Origin: an uncultured Clostridia bacterium
GTDB taxonomy: Bacteria > Bacillota > Clostridia > Monoglobales > Monoglobaceae
Direction of reading: 5' to 3'
Length of the DNA: 62,122 bases
NCBI GenBank assembly: GCA_934463175.1
Contig: CAKSIW010000005.1
Location: 1-62,122 of the forward strand
In this document: piece by piece, positions 33,801 to 42,345 of the stretch
Layout: each line of letters opens with the position of its first letter
Position numbering within the stretch: position 1 is the stretch's first letter
Notes under the pieces: model-generated
Told to the model about the DNA's origin: nothing
Databases searched by the model: none
What the model saw: the letters and a program-made list of their open reading frames with translations, nothing else
Program-made: the position numbers and the translations under genes

Positions 33801-36248
33801 GTCTGAGCTCCATGTGATTCTCGCGCCGTAGGCTCCTTCGTCAGGAAGCGTCAGATCCTTTGTGATCTTCTGCCATGCTTCATCTGTCAGCACTTCATAG
33901 GTCACGGCGTCAGCCGCCTCACTCAGCATTACAGCAGCTGAAAGAACGGTGAACTCCAGCTCACGTCTTGCCGACACCTCGCCGAGTGTCACCTCTGCCG
34001 TGAGCGTCACTCTGCCCGTTTCGTTTTCCCTGATGTGAACCGTGCCGTCACTTTCCATGGTTTCCGCGTCCGATGTGCTCCATGTGATCTGCGCACCGTC
34101 CCACTCACTTGGCAGTGCTGCAAGATTTTTTGAAATTTTATCCCACGGTTCATCTGTAATGCCCGAACCGTTCAGCAGAACATTCAGAATGTCATCAACC
34201 GTTTCCTCATTCGATGCACCGTCATTCGGGGCAATCCTGAACGGGAACGCCAGCTCCGCAGAAGCCGCTTCATATCTTCCATCGGGATACGGGAGCTTGA
34301 TTTCCGCCGTCATTGCCGCCGGTATGCTGCAATTTTTTCTTTCTCTGATGTTTCCCGAATCCGACAGCATTTCGGGCTTTGCGCTTTTCCATGTTATTGT
34401 GCAGCCGTCCTCACCGTCCGGAAGAATGAGATCATCTGAAATTCTCGGAAAATCCGCAGCCTGCGCCATGATTGATGCCTTCAGGCTTTCCGCCTTTTGT
34501 TCGAGTGTTTCGCTTTCGTCCTTATAAATCATAATATTATCAAGCAGAACGCTGTCGCCCCAAACGCGGATTTTAAACGAGCTGACCGTCTCAAGACCGT
34601 CGGGCAGGCTTTCCTCTCTTTGCTCCGCACCGTCGGACATCAGCTTAAATTTTCCGTCCTTGACCGCAGCTTCAACACTCTTCCATTCACCGCCCGAAAG
34701 TGCGCCGAGACTGACTGCCGCAGCCTCGCCTGTTCCCGAATAAAGCACAAGCTCTGCCTCCGCATTCTGCGGAACATTAATATCAAAGGCAATGTTCACG
34801 GACGTGTCAATCGGAGTGCGCTGTGATTTCAGAACGGGCAGACCGCCGTTTATGTAATAAATATCCGTTCCGTATGCACTGCCAAGCTCAGCCGCACTTT
34901 GCTTCAGCATCTCACCGGCCACAGTGTTTGCAGCAAGTTCGGTATATACATTGCCGTAGGTTTCCCTGTCGCCCTTGAAAAGCGCGGTTGTGTGTCCGCA
35001 CATATTTTTTGAACCGCTTGTGTTTGCACTTGTGTTCTTTGCGCCTATGGGATAGTATCTGACAGCATTCCCTGTTTTCGGATTTGTTTCAACAGTACAG
35101 CTGCCGCCCGTATAACAATTGTTAACCGCTGTCTTTGCAGATGTTTCACCGAAGCTCAGTCCGAATATTCCGCCCGTCAGAGAACCCCATGAGCTGTATA
35201 TGTATATATCCGCAGAATAGCAGGCAGTCATTTTTGTTCCCTTGCCGAGTGCGCCTGCCACCGGAGCAATCAGATCCAGCACGCGCGACGCTTCCTTGTC
35301 GTCCGAACGGTTCAGGCGCAGGCTTGCGTCTTTCACATAACAGTTCTCAATTTCGCCCGTCATATATCCGACAAGTGCCGCCATCGTTATCTTTCCCGTG
35401 CCCGTGCTTGTCACACTGACATCTGCACCGCTGACACCGAGGTTTGAAACGCTGCCCTCAACATATCCGAAAACACCAATGTTGCCTCCGCCATAGGACT
35501 TTGTGATTTTCAGGTTTTTGATTTCGTTGCCGTCTCCGTCAAACGACCCCTTAAACTTTGAATTAGCTCCGCCGATCGGCGTCCATTCCTTGTTGTCAAG
35601 GTCAACGCTGCATTTCAGCGTGAAACGCTTTCCTTCAAGGCTGTTGCCGTCCGCAACAAGCTTTGAAAGTCCTGCAAGCTCTGCGGCGGAGTTAATCTCA
35701 TAGCTTTCCGCCGTTCCGTCTCCGAACCAATTCACATCACGGGTTGAGCCGTCCCAGACATCTGTGACGCTTCCGATTTCATATTCCGCACTTCCGAATG
35801 CGCCCCCGCTCAGTGCCGAAAGCTTCAGAACACTGCCCTTTTCGGTGTCAAAGCCCTTCACCGCATTCACGTTCTCCGTGCCGAGAAACCCATATTCGCC
35901 TGCCGTGTTGCAGTCATTTGCAAGGAACACGGTTTTTGGGTTCGTCAGGGTCAGTGTCGGATCGGTGTTTTCCGCTGTCAGAACAGAAATTCCGTATGTG
36001 CCGTTCTCCGCTGTCAGAACGTCAAATTTGTCTGCGCTGCTCTCAGCAGTCAGAACATTAATTTCGTCTGCACTGCTCTCAGCCGTCAGAACGTCAAATT
36101 TGTCTGCACTGCTCTCAGCCGTCAGAACATTAATTTCGTCTGCACTGCTTTCAGCCGCCAAATCTGCGTTATCCCCTGCCGACGCTGCGCAGCTCATGCT
36201 TTGAAGCACCATTGTCAAACACAAAACGGTCAAAAGTAACCTTTTCAT
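30879..36248 (-). CDS. giant S-layer protein: repeats, GLUG block, eight Ig-like repeats, 3 SLH
   Basis: A 1789-residue exported surface protein of unknown activity. Signal peptide ends near MSCAASA. It is followed by 12-residue repeats alternating LTAESSADEINV and LTAESSADKFDV. Next are beta-helix/GLUG-like sequence (about 150-470), a sandwich region, then eight atrophied Ig repeats recognisable by W-x-S-x(4-6)-(V/L) followed by a D/S-x-G-x-V turn (for example ITWSTSDAETMESDGTV). A LamG-like domain interrupts them (about 1200-1400). A poly-Gly linker (GGGGSGGGGGGG) leads to three C-terminal SLH domains (FKDVEGHWAKEYI onward). It probably binds and displays pectin or spans the envelope. Start ATG 36248 behind AAAGGAGGAAG. 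Confidence 0.85.
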   Translation of the reverse strand: MKRLLLTVLCLTMVLQSMSCAASAGDNADLAAESSADEINVLTAESSADKFDVLTAESSADEINVLTAESSADKFDVLTAENGTYGISVLTAENTDPTLTLTNPKTVFLANDCNTAGEYGFLGTENVNAVKGFDTEKGSVLKLSALSGGAFGSAEYEIGSVTDVWDGSTRDVNWFGDGTAESYEINSAAELAGLSKLVADGNSLEGKRFTLKCSVDLDNKEWTPIGGANSKFKGSFDGDGNEIKNLKITKSYGGGNIGVFGYVEGSVSNLGVSGADVSVTSTGTGKITMAALVGYMTGEIENCYVKDASLRLNRSDDKEASRVLDLIAPVAGALGKGTKMTACYSADIYIYSSWGSLTGGIFGLSFGETSAKTAVNNCYTGGSCTVETNPKTGNAVRYYPIGAKNTSANTSGSKNMCGHTTALFKGDRETYGNVYTELAANTVAGEMLKQSAAELGSAYGTDIYYINGGLPVLKSQRTPIDTSVNIAFDINVPQNAEAELVLYSGTGEAAAVSLGALSGGEWKSVEAAVKDGKFKLMSDGAEQREESLPDGLETVSSFKIRVWGDSVLLDNIMIYKDESETLEQKAESLKASIMAQAADFPRISDDLILPDGEDGCTITWKSAKPEMLSDSGNIRERKNCSIPAAMTAEIKLPYPDGRYEAASAELAFPFRIAPNDGASNEETVDDILNVLLNGSGITDEPWDKISKNLAALPSEWDGAQITWSTSDAETMESDGTVHIRENETGRVTLTAEVTLGEVSARRELEFTVLSAAVMLSEAADAVTYEVLTDEAWQKITKDLTLPDEGAYGARITWSSDCPNLLTDRGYVMEIEDDTAVTLTALFEIAGYTVTKEFPFVVRLSASKKIEADMADIEIPREVKADFSVPQTGSVYESAISWSSSSPYLVTDGAAVRVTRPENEVGNVDATITAAFENGGTTVSREYTVTVICLPPNEEFLQEILDGIGFADISYETDLTAIKQSLHLTEDFGYGIGAVWSSDKTEVVSNDGTVTRPTIGSSDEAVVLTLTLTRGTAVRSKEFRFTVAAYGTPDELLNEAAQQLTFRKLSAEPIDLVSEDLFLPKVWSYGTEISWQSDSEFITVEDDGAGNYAGRVKRPEFASENRAVTLKATISCGSLTLEKEFLVTVAEKNGSVAVVYEDFNSFAEGETFTESVDGKTTHKNKNQITTIAADPADSSNPVMKIEKTTELPWVSSGSDATVNSLIPTLSRSGDFSVKFRLFIEKMSNLRFRITAPFVGEGLEEIDIFIEADGTVYQKNTGNKASRKLNIGSWNDISIVFSTYSNTLDIYLGDDCILRGAPFAYSTGSTEVSAIKLKLVPPVGSSDGTARDTHTVYIDDLSILRMVDYSSDLAEAMKQLELGFLAAQNIGAITKNIVIPDLSKYGVTVSASSSDTQTVENDGTVHRGSEDREVAYTVTVKNEYGGSRSRTFKLLVKKANYISDDEDGTTDEAIAVLYDAQQAIKLLESKYNFGYITGNITLPTVGINGSTLTWKSMNTAVLTDSGTVTRQSADTKVTLYLTATLGNVSERIETELTVKALPKGSDGTQGGGGSGGGGGGGASVISPYVPTEERGDNPSEPQSGVPFKDVEGHWAKEYILKLHEMGIVNGVSSTEFGTEATVTREEFVTMLTRLLGCEYDGNGGQTLADVSADDWFYPYVMAAYEAGIVGGVTETRFGAGENISRQDLCVMIERVLKRLGVSAEAEESGFADEDSISDYAKSAVHSLKKLGIIGGRENNMFDPFGEATRAEAAKIISGLTEHIDTAGGGTNGRGE
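35977..36156. repeat. tandem 36-bp repeats (4 good units plus 1 degenerate)
   Basis: Units at 36013-36048, 36049-36084, 36085-36120 and 36121-36156 each begin GTCAGAAC. They alternate between a GTCAAATTTG and an ATTAATTTCG type, so the true period is 72 bp. A diverged unit lies at 35977-36012. They encode the 12-residue N-terminal repeats of the giant SLH protein and keep frame when copy number changes. Confidence 0.93.
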
Positions 36249-36261
36249 AATTCTTCCTCCT

Positions 36262-38916
36262 TTACTTAAAGATGTAAATATCCTTCGTGACGTTATAGCG
36301 TGTTCTCACAAAAATGCTTTCATTGAGCATTATGTCGTGAATCGTGGCTTTTTCCGCCTTTTGGGTTTTATTGTTCCAGCGAATGACATTCACGCCGTCA
36401 TTCACCGACACAGCAGCGTCCGCACCGCAGTCAACAAGCATATTCGGCATGTCATATGCGGCAACCGTTCCGCTGATCACTCTTATCTTTGCATTGCTGT
36501 TCTCATTGTTTTTATAGTTCCATTGCTGATAATGCGGAATTGAATTTTGATCAAAGTCCTCAATTGCACGGAACAGGATTATCTTTTCCGTCTCGTCCGA
36601 TGTTTTTGCACGGCTTCGTTCCTCTTTGTTCGTCAGATACTGAATCAGCATTCCTTCGCGGAGAAGGTCGCGGCTGTCCGAGTTTTTCTCCAGACTGTCC
36701 GCCACCGCAACAGTCACCTCCGTGCCGTCCTGCCAGCCCGTGATGCAGCTCACGGTTTCATCTCCGTCGATATACGAGCCTACGCTCTCAATCAGCATGA
36801 CAGGTCCGTTTGTCATATCAAGCATATATCTGTAACCGTAATTTGTCGGTATGTGTGTTTTTATCACAACCGCACCAACGCGATTGTCAACAATATCATA
36901 GAGCTGAACATCATATGCCGCAGAGGACATCATCGTCACCGCGCGTCCCGACTTGAAAAGCTCAACTTCGTCTCCCGCACTCGGAATGTAGAACCCGATT
37001 GTGTTTGCGTCAACGAGATACCGTCCGTCTATTGTTCCGTTATAGTAGGAATAGCTGTAGGTCGTGTCAACACATTCGCCCCACATATCACTGTTTTGCG
37101 CGGAATCCGAAAGATACAGCTCTCTCAGCTTTCCTTCATTGTCGGTTTTATATTTCACCGTCTGCCGTCCGACACCGTCCGTCCCTGCCAGCTTGCTGCA
37201 AAGGCTGTCAAATGCATGAGTTCGTGTCGCATATGAACCGCCCTCCGCCATGCCGCAGCGGAGTGAATCGTTCTCCGACACGGTGTAGTCCTCCAGCTTG
37301 TTTTCTTCATTCAAAATTCTCAGGTTCAGAGTTTTGCTGCCGATTGACTTCGTTTCAACCGCGGCATCGGCAATATATCCATACCGCACCTCGTTTTTTC
37401 TGTCCGTCTCTTTGGTGTGTGCAATCTCGCCGAAATAATCAAGGCAGAACACCGCGCTGTCTCCGGGATAAAGCTCGCTCACCTTTGACGAATTGAGGTT
37501 CAGACGTCTTTGGTAGCTTTTTGAAAGGTAATATTCACCGGTTTCTCCGTCAGCCTCAACGTAATATGCGCGCTGCGAGGCGTCCTTAACCCTTGAAACC
37601 GTTCCTTTCAGGGTTTTTCGGCTTGCATAAATTCTGAAATATCTGCCGTCAAGGCTTGCCGCGGCGCTCACTATGTCATCGGCTCTCAAAGCTGAAAGCT
37701 CTGTTTTTTCGCCGTCAAGCCACACCTCAACCGTCAGTCTTTCGTCCTCCAGATCCAGCTTCTCTCCGAACAAATCATAGACCGTGCCCTTTTCGGTCAC
37801 AGCCTGCACCACATACGTCTTGAAATCCCACACCATAACCGTCTGCATGTTTTCGCTGTTCGTATTCTTAATTGTCACATATCCCGACTCGGGCTTCAGT
37901 CTGTCTGCCGAGGCTTCGGCTGTTGTCAGAAGCTTTCCGTTATATATAATCGGCGTGCCGTCCTTCAGGCTCACTTCCCTTTCTCTGTCAGAGCTGTCAT
38001 AATATACAAATGTGTCAAGTGTTGTCTTTGAAGAAATATTCCGCGCCTCAGCCGTGATTTCATTTCCGCTGTCCTTCTTTTCAATGTGCAGAATCTGCGG
38101 ATGACGAAGCTCACTGTCTGCATTCACCCACACATTCACGCTTGACGCAATATAGTCCGAAATCCCCGAACACTTCACATCATAAAGCGTGCTGTCAATC
38201 ACCGCCTGATTTTCGTCCAAATCAGTCTCCGATCCGATTGAAATTCCCGGCACGGCATAAACAAATCCGCTCCGCTTTTCAATCCCCATTGCGTCCAGCA
38301 GATTCCGACCCGACTTGGCATATACAACCGTTCCGTCCGTGTTGTATGTGACCTCGACTATGTCCGACTCAAGAGCGTTTGCCATAAGCTCCGCAACCGT
38401 ACCGCGTGTTGCGGCAGTCTCACCCGTGCTCACGCCTTTCAGGATTCCGAGCTGCGATGCGTATGTGAGATAGCCTGTCGGATAGCCCATTTTCTCTGCC
38501 ATCGGCTTATATCCGAGAACGCACACAAGCACCTTGACCGCCTGATTCGCCGTGACGCTTGCCTCAGGCTCAAACCTTCCGTCTCCGTGACCGTCAACAA
38601 TTCCCAAGCGGTGCGACAGATTAATGTTTGCCGCGCCCCACATATCCTCCGTCACATCGGAGAACACATTCTGTGCGTCCGAAAAACCCTCCGCATTGTA
38701 ATAGCCCAGCAGCCTGAGCACCATTGTGACAAATTCCATGCGTGTTATATTGCTGTCGGGGCGCAGAGTTCCGTCCTCATAGCCGTATATGACGCCCAGA
38801 TCTCTCATCAGAAGCATTTTTTCGGAGCAGCTTTCGTTTTCCGATGCCGCAAACCCCGCTGTTGCCGCTCCGAACAAAAGAAATACCGCAAGCAAACAAG
38901 CAACCGTTTTTTTCAT
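36262..38916 (-). CDS. SLH-anchored surface protein with N-terminal SLH domains
   Basis: An 884-residue exported protein. Signal peptide MKKTVACLLAVFLLFGAATAGFA. Three SLH-type domains follow at once (about 28-190): MRDLGVIYGYEDGTLRPDSNITRMEFV, VTEDMWGAANINLSHRLGIVDGHGDGRFEPEASVT, and a weaker LTYASQLGILKGVSTGETAATRGTV. The remaining 690 residues are beta-rich, with several related stretches on short loops and no motif I recognise. The start is ATG 38916 after AAGGAGTGAGGG. It lies 13 bp upstream of the giant SLH gene and 12 bp downstream of the next surface-protein gene. A structural or carbohydrate-presenting role is inferred from the SLH anchor and the operon. Confidence 0.8.
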   Translation of the reverse strand: MKKTVACLLAVFLLFGAATAGFAASENESCSEKMLLMRDLGVIYGYEDGTLRPDSNITRMEFVTMVLRLLGYYNAEGFSDAQNVFSDVTEDMWGAANINLSHRLGIVDGHGDGRFEPEASVTANQAVKVLVCVLGYKPMAEKMGYPTGYLTYASQLGILKGVSTGETAATRGTVAELMANALESDIVEVTYNTDGTVVYAKSGRNLLDAMGIEKRSGFVYAVPGISIGSETDLDENQAVIDSTLYDVKCSGISDYIASSVNVWVNADSELRHPQILHIEKKDSGNEITAEARNISSKTTLDTFVYYDSSDREREVSLKDGTPIIYNGKLLTTAEASADRLKPESGYVTIKNTNSENMQTVMVWDFKTYVVQAVTEKGTVYDLFGEKLDLEDERLTVEVWLDGEKTELSALRADDIVSAAASLDGRYFRIYASRKTLKGTVSRVKDASQRAYYVEADGETGEYYLSKSYQRRLNLNSSKVSELYPGDSAVFCLDYFGEIAHTKETDRKNEVRYGYIADAAVETKSIGSKTLNLRILNEENKLEDYTVSENDSLRCGMAEGGSYATRTHAFDSLCSKLAGTDGVGRQTVKYKTDNEGKLRELYLSDSAQNSDMWGECVDTTYSYSYYNGTIDGRYLVDANTIGFYIPSAGDEVELFKSGRAVTMMSSAAYDVQLYDIVDNRVGAVVIKTHIPTNYGYRYMLDMTNGPVMLIESVGSYIDGDETVSCITGWQDGTEVTVAVADSLEKNSDSRDLLREGMLIQYLTNKEERSRAKTSDETEKIILFRAIEDFDQNSIPHYQQWNYKNNENSNAKIRVISGTVAAYDMPNMLVDCGADAAVSVNDGVNVIRWNNKTQKAEKATIHDIMLNESIFVRTRYNVTKDIYIFK

Positions 38917-38928
38917 ATCCCTCACTCC

Positions 38929-41900
38929 TTATTCAACAATTATGTGCAGTGTTTTTGTCGTGTTCAAATCAGAAGAAACACAAATCAAATCCGTCTCGCC
39001 CGCCGACAATCCCGTGACCGTGCCTGTTGTGCTGTCAATCTTTGCAACACTGTTGTCGGTGAACCAGAAGCTGACCGACTTGCTTGTTGCGTCATCGGGG
39101 AGTATGGAATAGTTCAGTGTCCGCCTCTCTCCCGTCCCGAGCACAACCGTCTCGTTTTCAAAAACTATGTCCTGAACAAGCACCTTTTCGTCTGCGAAAT
39201 ACCACCAAACCGTGTCCATGACACGTGATATATTGTTGTTCTCATAAATGAAATTGTCCTGATAGTATCCGTCAAACATCAGCGTTCTCGGAACAACGGT
39301 GCTGTCACCGCGGATTGCGCCTTCAAGATATGCCAGCGCGTAATAATACTGCGTGCTTGCAGAACCGAGTGTGATGTTATAGTAGCTGCCCGGCTCCGCT
39401 CCGACTCCCGTCTTGTTGAGGAAAAAGCCGTATTTATAGTATTCATTGATTATATTTCCTGCAACAACCCTTGCAAGGTCAAGAAACTCAGTCTTTCCCG
39501 TTGCAAGATAGAGGTCGGTGAGACAAATCACATTATATGCACCCGTATCGTCCGTATTATAGTTGAGCTTCATTTCGCTGTCGCCGATTTCCGCACCGCC
39601 GATTTTCCCGAAACCGTAGACATTCTCCGCAAAATAGTCAATTGCCTTGCGGATTATGTCCGCCTCCTCCTGCAAATCCGTCCTTGCCGCCGCAGCACGG
39701 TATGCCGCACATGCCGCCCACATGAAAAGCTTGTTTGCATTATAGCTTCCGAGCGGCTTTTCGCGTTTGTAGAAGTTTCCGTAATATCCGTTTCGGTCGG
39801 GCTTGAATGTTGAAATGTCCGTACCGTCGTTCATAATTTTTCTGAACTCGCTTGTGTTTTCCGTCCATGCATATTTAATGAAGCCTGCCATATGCTTCAC
39901 AATCTTTTCGGTGACATATCTTCCGTCCTCTGTGTCCGCCCCTATCATATCGGCAAAAAACAAATCGTTCAGAACGGTGTCGCACGAGAAGCTTTCAACA
40001 TAGTTTCCCTCAGTCAGAGTGTAGTCGCCCTCGGCAAGCACCGATGACGGGTAGAAGCCCTGTGCAACCAAATCCTCCGCAAACTGATTGAAAAAACGGT
40101 CCCCGTACAGCACGGTGTAGTCCCCCGTTTCCAGATCCTCTCTTGTGTACCACGCGCCCTTAGGCTCAATGTTTTCCATCGGGTCAAGCGTTCCCTCCGC
40201 GCCGCGCGCTGTTGTATATACCGTCGGCATAATTCCCGTCACGGGGTTCGCAAGCTCATAGTAGCATTTGAGAATCCTCATCGCCCAAGCCTTTGCCTTT
40301 TCATCGCCCGTCTGTGCATACATCTGCCCCGCAGTGTGCACAAGGTCGCTTGCCATTGAACGGAACGGCTGCTCGCCGCGTGTAATTATGATTTTATAGT
40401 CCTCCGAAAACGAGCTCAGGTTCTCCCAGTTGCTCTCATCGTGAACCTTGGTGTAGTATGCATGTCTGTTTGTAATCAGCGTTCTCCAGTCATAAACGTG
40501 ACCGAGCCAGACATGCATTCCCATTTTATACGCCTTCTCGCTGTTTAAGCGGTAGAACGGGTCAAAATAGAAAAATGTATTTTTGAACTCATGCGTATTC
40601 GGGTTCGGAACCGCATTGAACGGCTTCAGCGTTTTCAGATTTATGAATGTATGTCCGCCCCAATATCCGAGCATGTTGTCCGACATTCCGTAGTTCAGAT
40701 ACCAGTTATAAATTTCATCAACCTTTTCGGTGTATTTCGGGTCATCTGTCAGCTTTGACAGCGAATCAAAAACAAGATAGAGTCCCGTGTCGAACGCAAG
40801 GTCGCTGAACGCCCCCGGTTCGGAATCGAACGACTGCTTCCATTCCAGCGGCAGCTTGGTTCTCAGGTCAATTCCCGACGCCAGAAGCGGCGAGCCGCTG
40901 TATGGGTCGCGTCCGTATTCCATAACGTTGTCAACCGCAGACTTCAGAACGTTCAGACGCCATATGTCGTCCCAATAGTTTCTTCTGCTCTGCAAAACAA
41001 TCTTTTTTTCAGCCGTCACATCGGAATCGGACACCGCGGCACACAGCGTCACAAATTCATCGTTTTCGGGTTCTTTTGAAATTGTGAGAACTCCGTCCGC
41101 GTCAATTGACACATAATCGGGTGCATCAGCCGCCAGACTCCATGTGCAGTCAACACTGTTTATGACCTTTCCGTACGGGTCCTTTGCAACCGCGCGGAAT
41201 TGCCTTGCCTCTTTCCCGAGACCGACCGTAATCCGCGCCGCTCCTGCAATTTCAACCGAACCGACCCTCTCATTTTCCAAAGCCACGGTGTAGTATGCCA
41301 CGGGCGGATTCTCTCCTGCCTCCGCGCCTGTGTATGTCACCTTCAGCTTGACAATTCCGCGGAATGTTGTGTCTGACGCAACAGTGAGTGCCGCCTTCAT
41401 TCCATATTCATCGGTCGGTGCAATGTCGATTCCCGAAAACGCGCTGCCCGTGTCGGCTATTTCCCATGACAGATATGTATTCTCAACAGGGTTTCCGTCT
41501 TTGTCCGACATATATGCGCGCATTTCATATTCATTGAAGCCCGTCTTGGGAATTACTGCGATTTCCGTTCCCTCAACCGTGATTTTGTCCATGCTCAGCT
41601 GCTCGCATACAATTAAAGTGTCAAGATAAAATCCCGGGGAACTGTTTGTGTAGAATCCGATTTTGTCACAATATGCAGTGCTGTCCGCCAAAGCCGCGGA
41701 AGCCGTCTGCACATCGCCGTTTCCTGCCGACGCCAGAATTGTTTTTGATGTGAAGTTAATTTCCGCACTCACGGTATAGCGTCTGTCCGCCTTATATTCC
41801 GTCAAAAGCAGATTCTTCTCCGAATCTGTGCATATATATATCTTTCCGTCCTCACACAAAAGCTTTGCAAATTCCGCACCGCCCTCATACAGGGCAAGAA

Positions 41901-42258
41901 TCACCCCGTCACCGACAGAACCGGGCTGCAAAAAATCAAAGGATATTTTCAGCACGCCCGTTGCCGCATTGTCAAAGCTCTTGCTGAGCATAACATATTT
42001 TCCGTCCAAGATATTGTTGATAAACACACACGGCTCTCCCTCATATTCCACAACAGCCGCGGTGCCGCCGTCGCCCGAAAACTCAAACCCTTCGGGCACT
42101 TCGCCGATTTGCATGTTTTCAAAGCCCTCTTCAACAATAACATTGGTCAGGCTCACGCCGTATCCTGCCGGGATATACACAGCCCCCGTCACAACGAAAA
42201 AGGTCAGGCACAGCGCGGCAATGCGCAAAAGCTTATGTTTCACGCGCAGTTTTTTCAT
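38929..42258 (-). CDS. large secreted alpha/alpha-toroid protein with Ig-like domains, possible polysaccharide lyase
   Basis: A 1109-residue exported protein. N-terminal signal-type segment (LLRIAALCLTFFVVTGAVYIPAGYGVS), a jelly-roll region (about 35-220), two Ig-like domains (about 220-420), then a long helical region (about 430-1000), and a C-terminal BIG2 domain (VVLGTGERRTLNYSILPDDATSKSV). The helical part starts YGRDPYSGSPLLASGIDLRTKLPLEW and continues with paired-helix repeats such as LSKLTDDPKYTEKVDEIYNWYLNYG. This is the style of alpha/alpha-toroid pectate lyases and related glycosidases. The family is not certain. The start is ATG 42258 after GGGAGAATGCAAG. A secreted enzyme is needed here to make the oligomers that GH105 finishes. 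Confidence 0.7.
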   Translation of the reverse strand: MKKLRVKHKLLRIAALCLTFFVVTGAVYIPAGYGVSLTNVIVEEGFENMQIGEVPEGFEFSGDGGTAAVVEYEGEPCVFINNILDGKYVMLSKSFDNAATGVLKISFDFLQPGSVGDGVILALYEGGAEFAKLLCEDGKIYICTDSEKNLLLTEYKADRRYTVSAEINFTSKTILASAGNGDVQTASAALADSTAYCDKIGFYTNSSPGFYLDTLIVCEQLSMDKITVEGTEIAVIPKTGFNEYEMRAYMSDKDGNPVENTYLSWEIADTGSAFSGIDIAPTDEYGMKAALTVASDTTFRGIVKLKVTYTGAEAGENPPVAYYTVALENERVGSVEIAGAARITVGLGKEARQFRAVAKDPYGKVINSVDCTWSLAADAPDYVSIDADGVLTISKEPENDEFVTLCAAVSDSDVTAEKKIVLQSRRNYWDDIWRLNVLKSAVDNVMEYGRDPYSGSPLLASGIDLRTKLPLEWKQSFDSEPGAFSDLAFDTGLYLVFDSLSKLTDDPKYTEKVDEIYNWYLNYGMSDNMLGYWGGHTFINLKTLKPFNAVPNPNTHEFKNTFFYFDPFYRLNSEKAYKMGMHVWLGHVYDWRTLITNRHAYYTKVHDESNWENLSSFSEDYKIIITRGEQPFRSMASDLVHTAGQMYAQTGDEKAKAWAMRILKCYYELANPVTGIMPTVYTTARGAEGTLDPMENIEPKGAWYTREDLETGDYTVLYGDRFFNQFAEDLVAQGFYPSSVLAEGDYTLTEGNYVESFSCDTVLNDLFFADMIGADTEDGRYVTEKIVKHMAGFIKYAWTENTSEFRKIMNDGTDISTFKPDRNGYYGNFYKREKPLGSYNANKLFMWAACAAYRAAAARTDLQEEADIIRKAIDYFAENVYGFGKIGGAEIGDSEMKLNYNTDDTGAYNVICLTDLYLATGKTEFLDLARVVAGNIINEYYKYGFFLNKTGVGAEPGSYYNITLGSASTQYYYALAYLEGAIRGDSTVVPRTLMFDGYYQDNFIYENNNISRVMDTVWWYFADEKVLVQDIVFENETVVLGTGERRTLNYSILPDDATSKSVSFWFTDNSVAKIDSTTGTVTGLSAGETDLICVSSDLNTTKTLHIIVE

Positions 42259-42345
42259 CTTGCATTCTCCCTTTCTCCGATTCAGGCTTTCCGCTGACGG
42301 GAAAGTCCGTTTTTTCAATCATTAATCAGGTCAGGCATGTCGGAT

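Noticed and set aside
36013..36156. Possible CRISPR array from regularly spaced repeats
   Set aside because: The units are directly adjacent, with no unique spacers, and encode an in-frame protein repeat.
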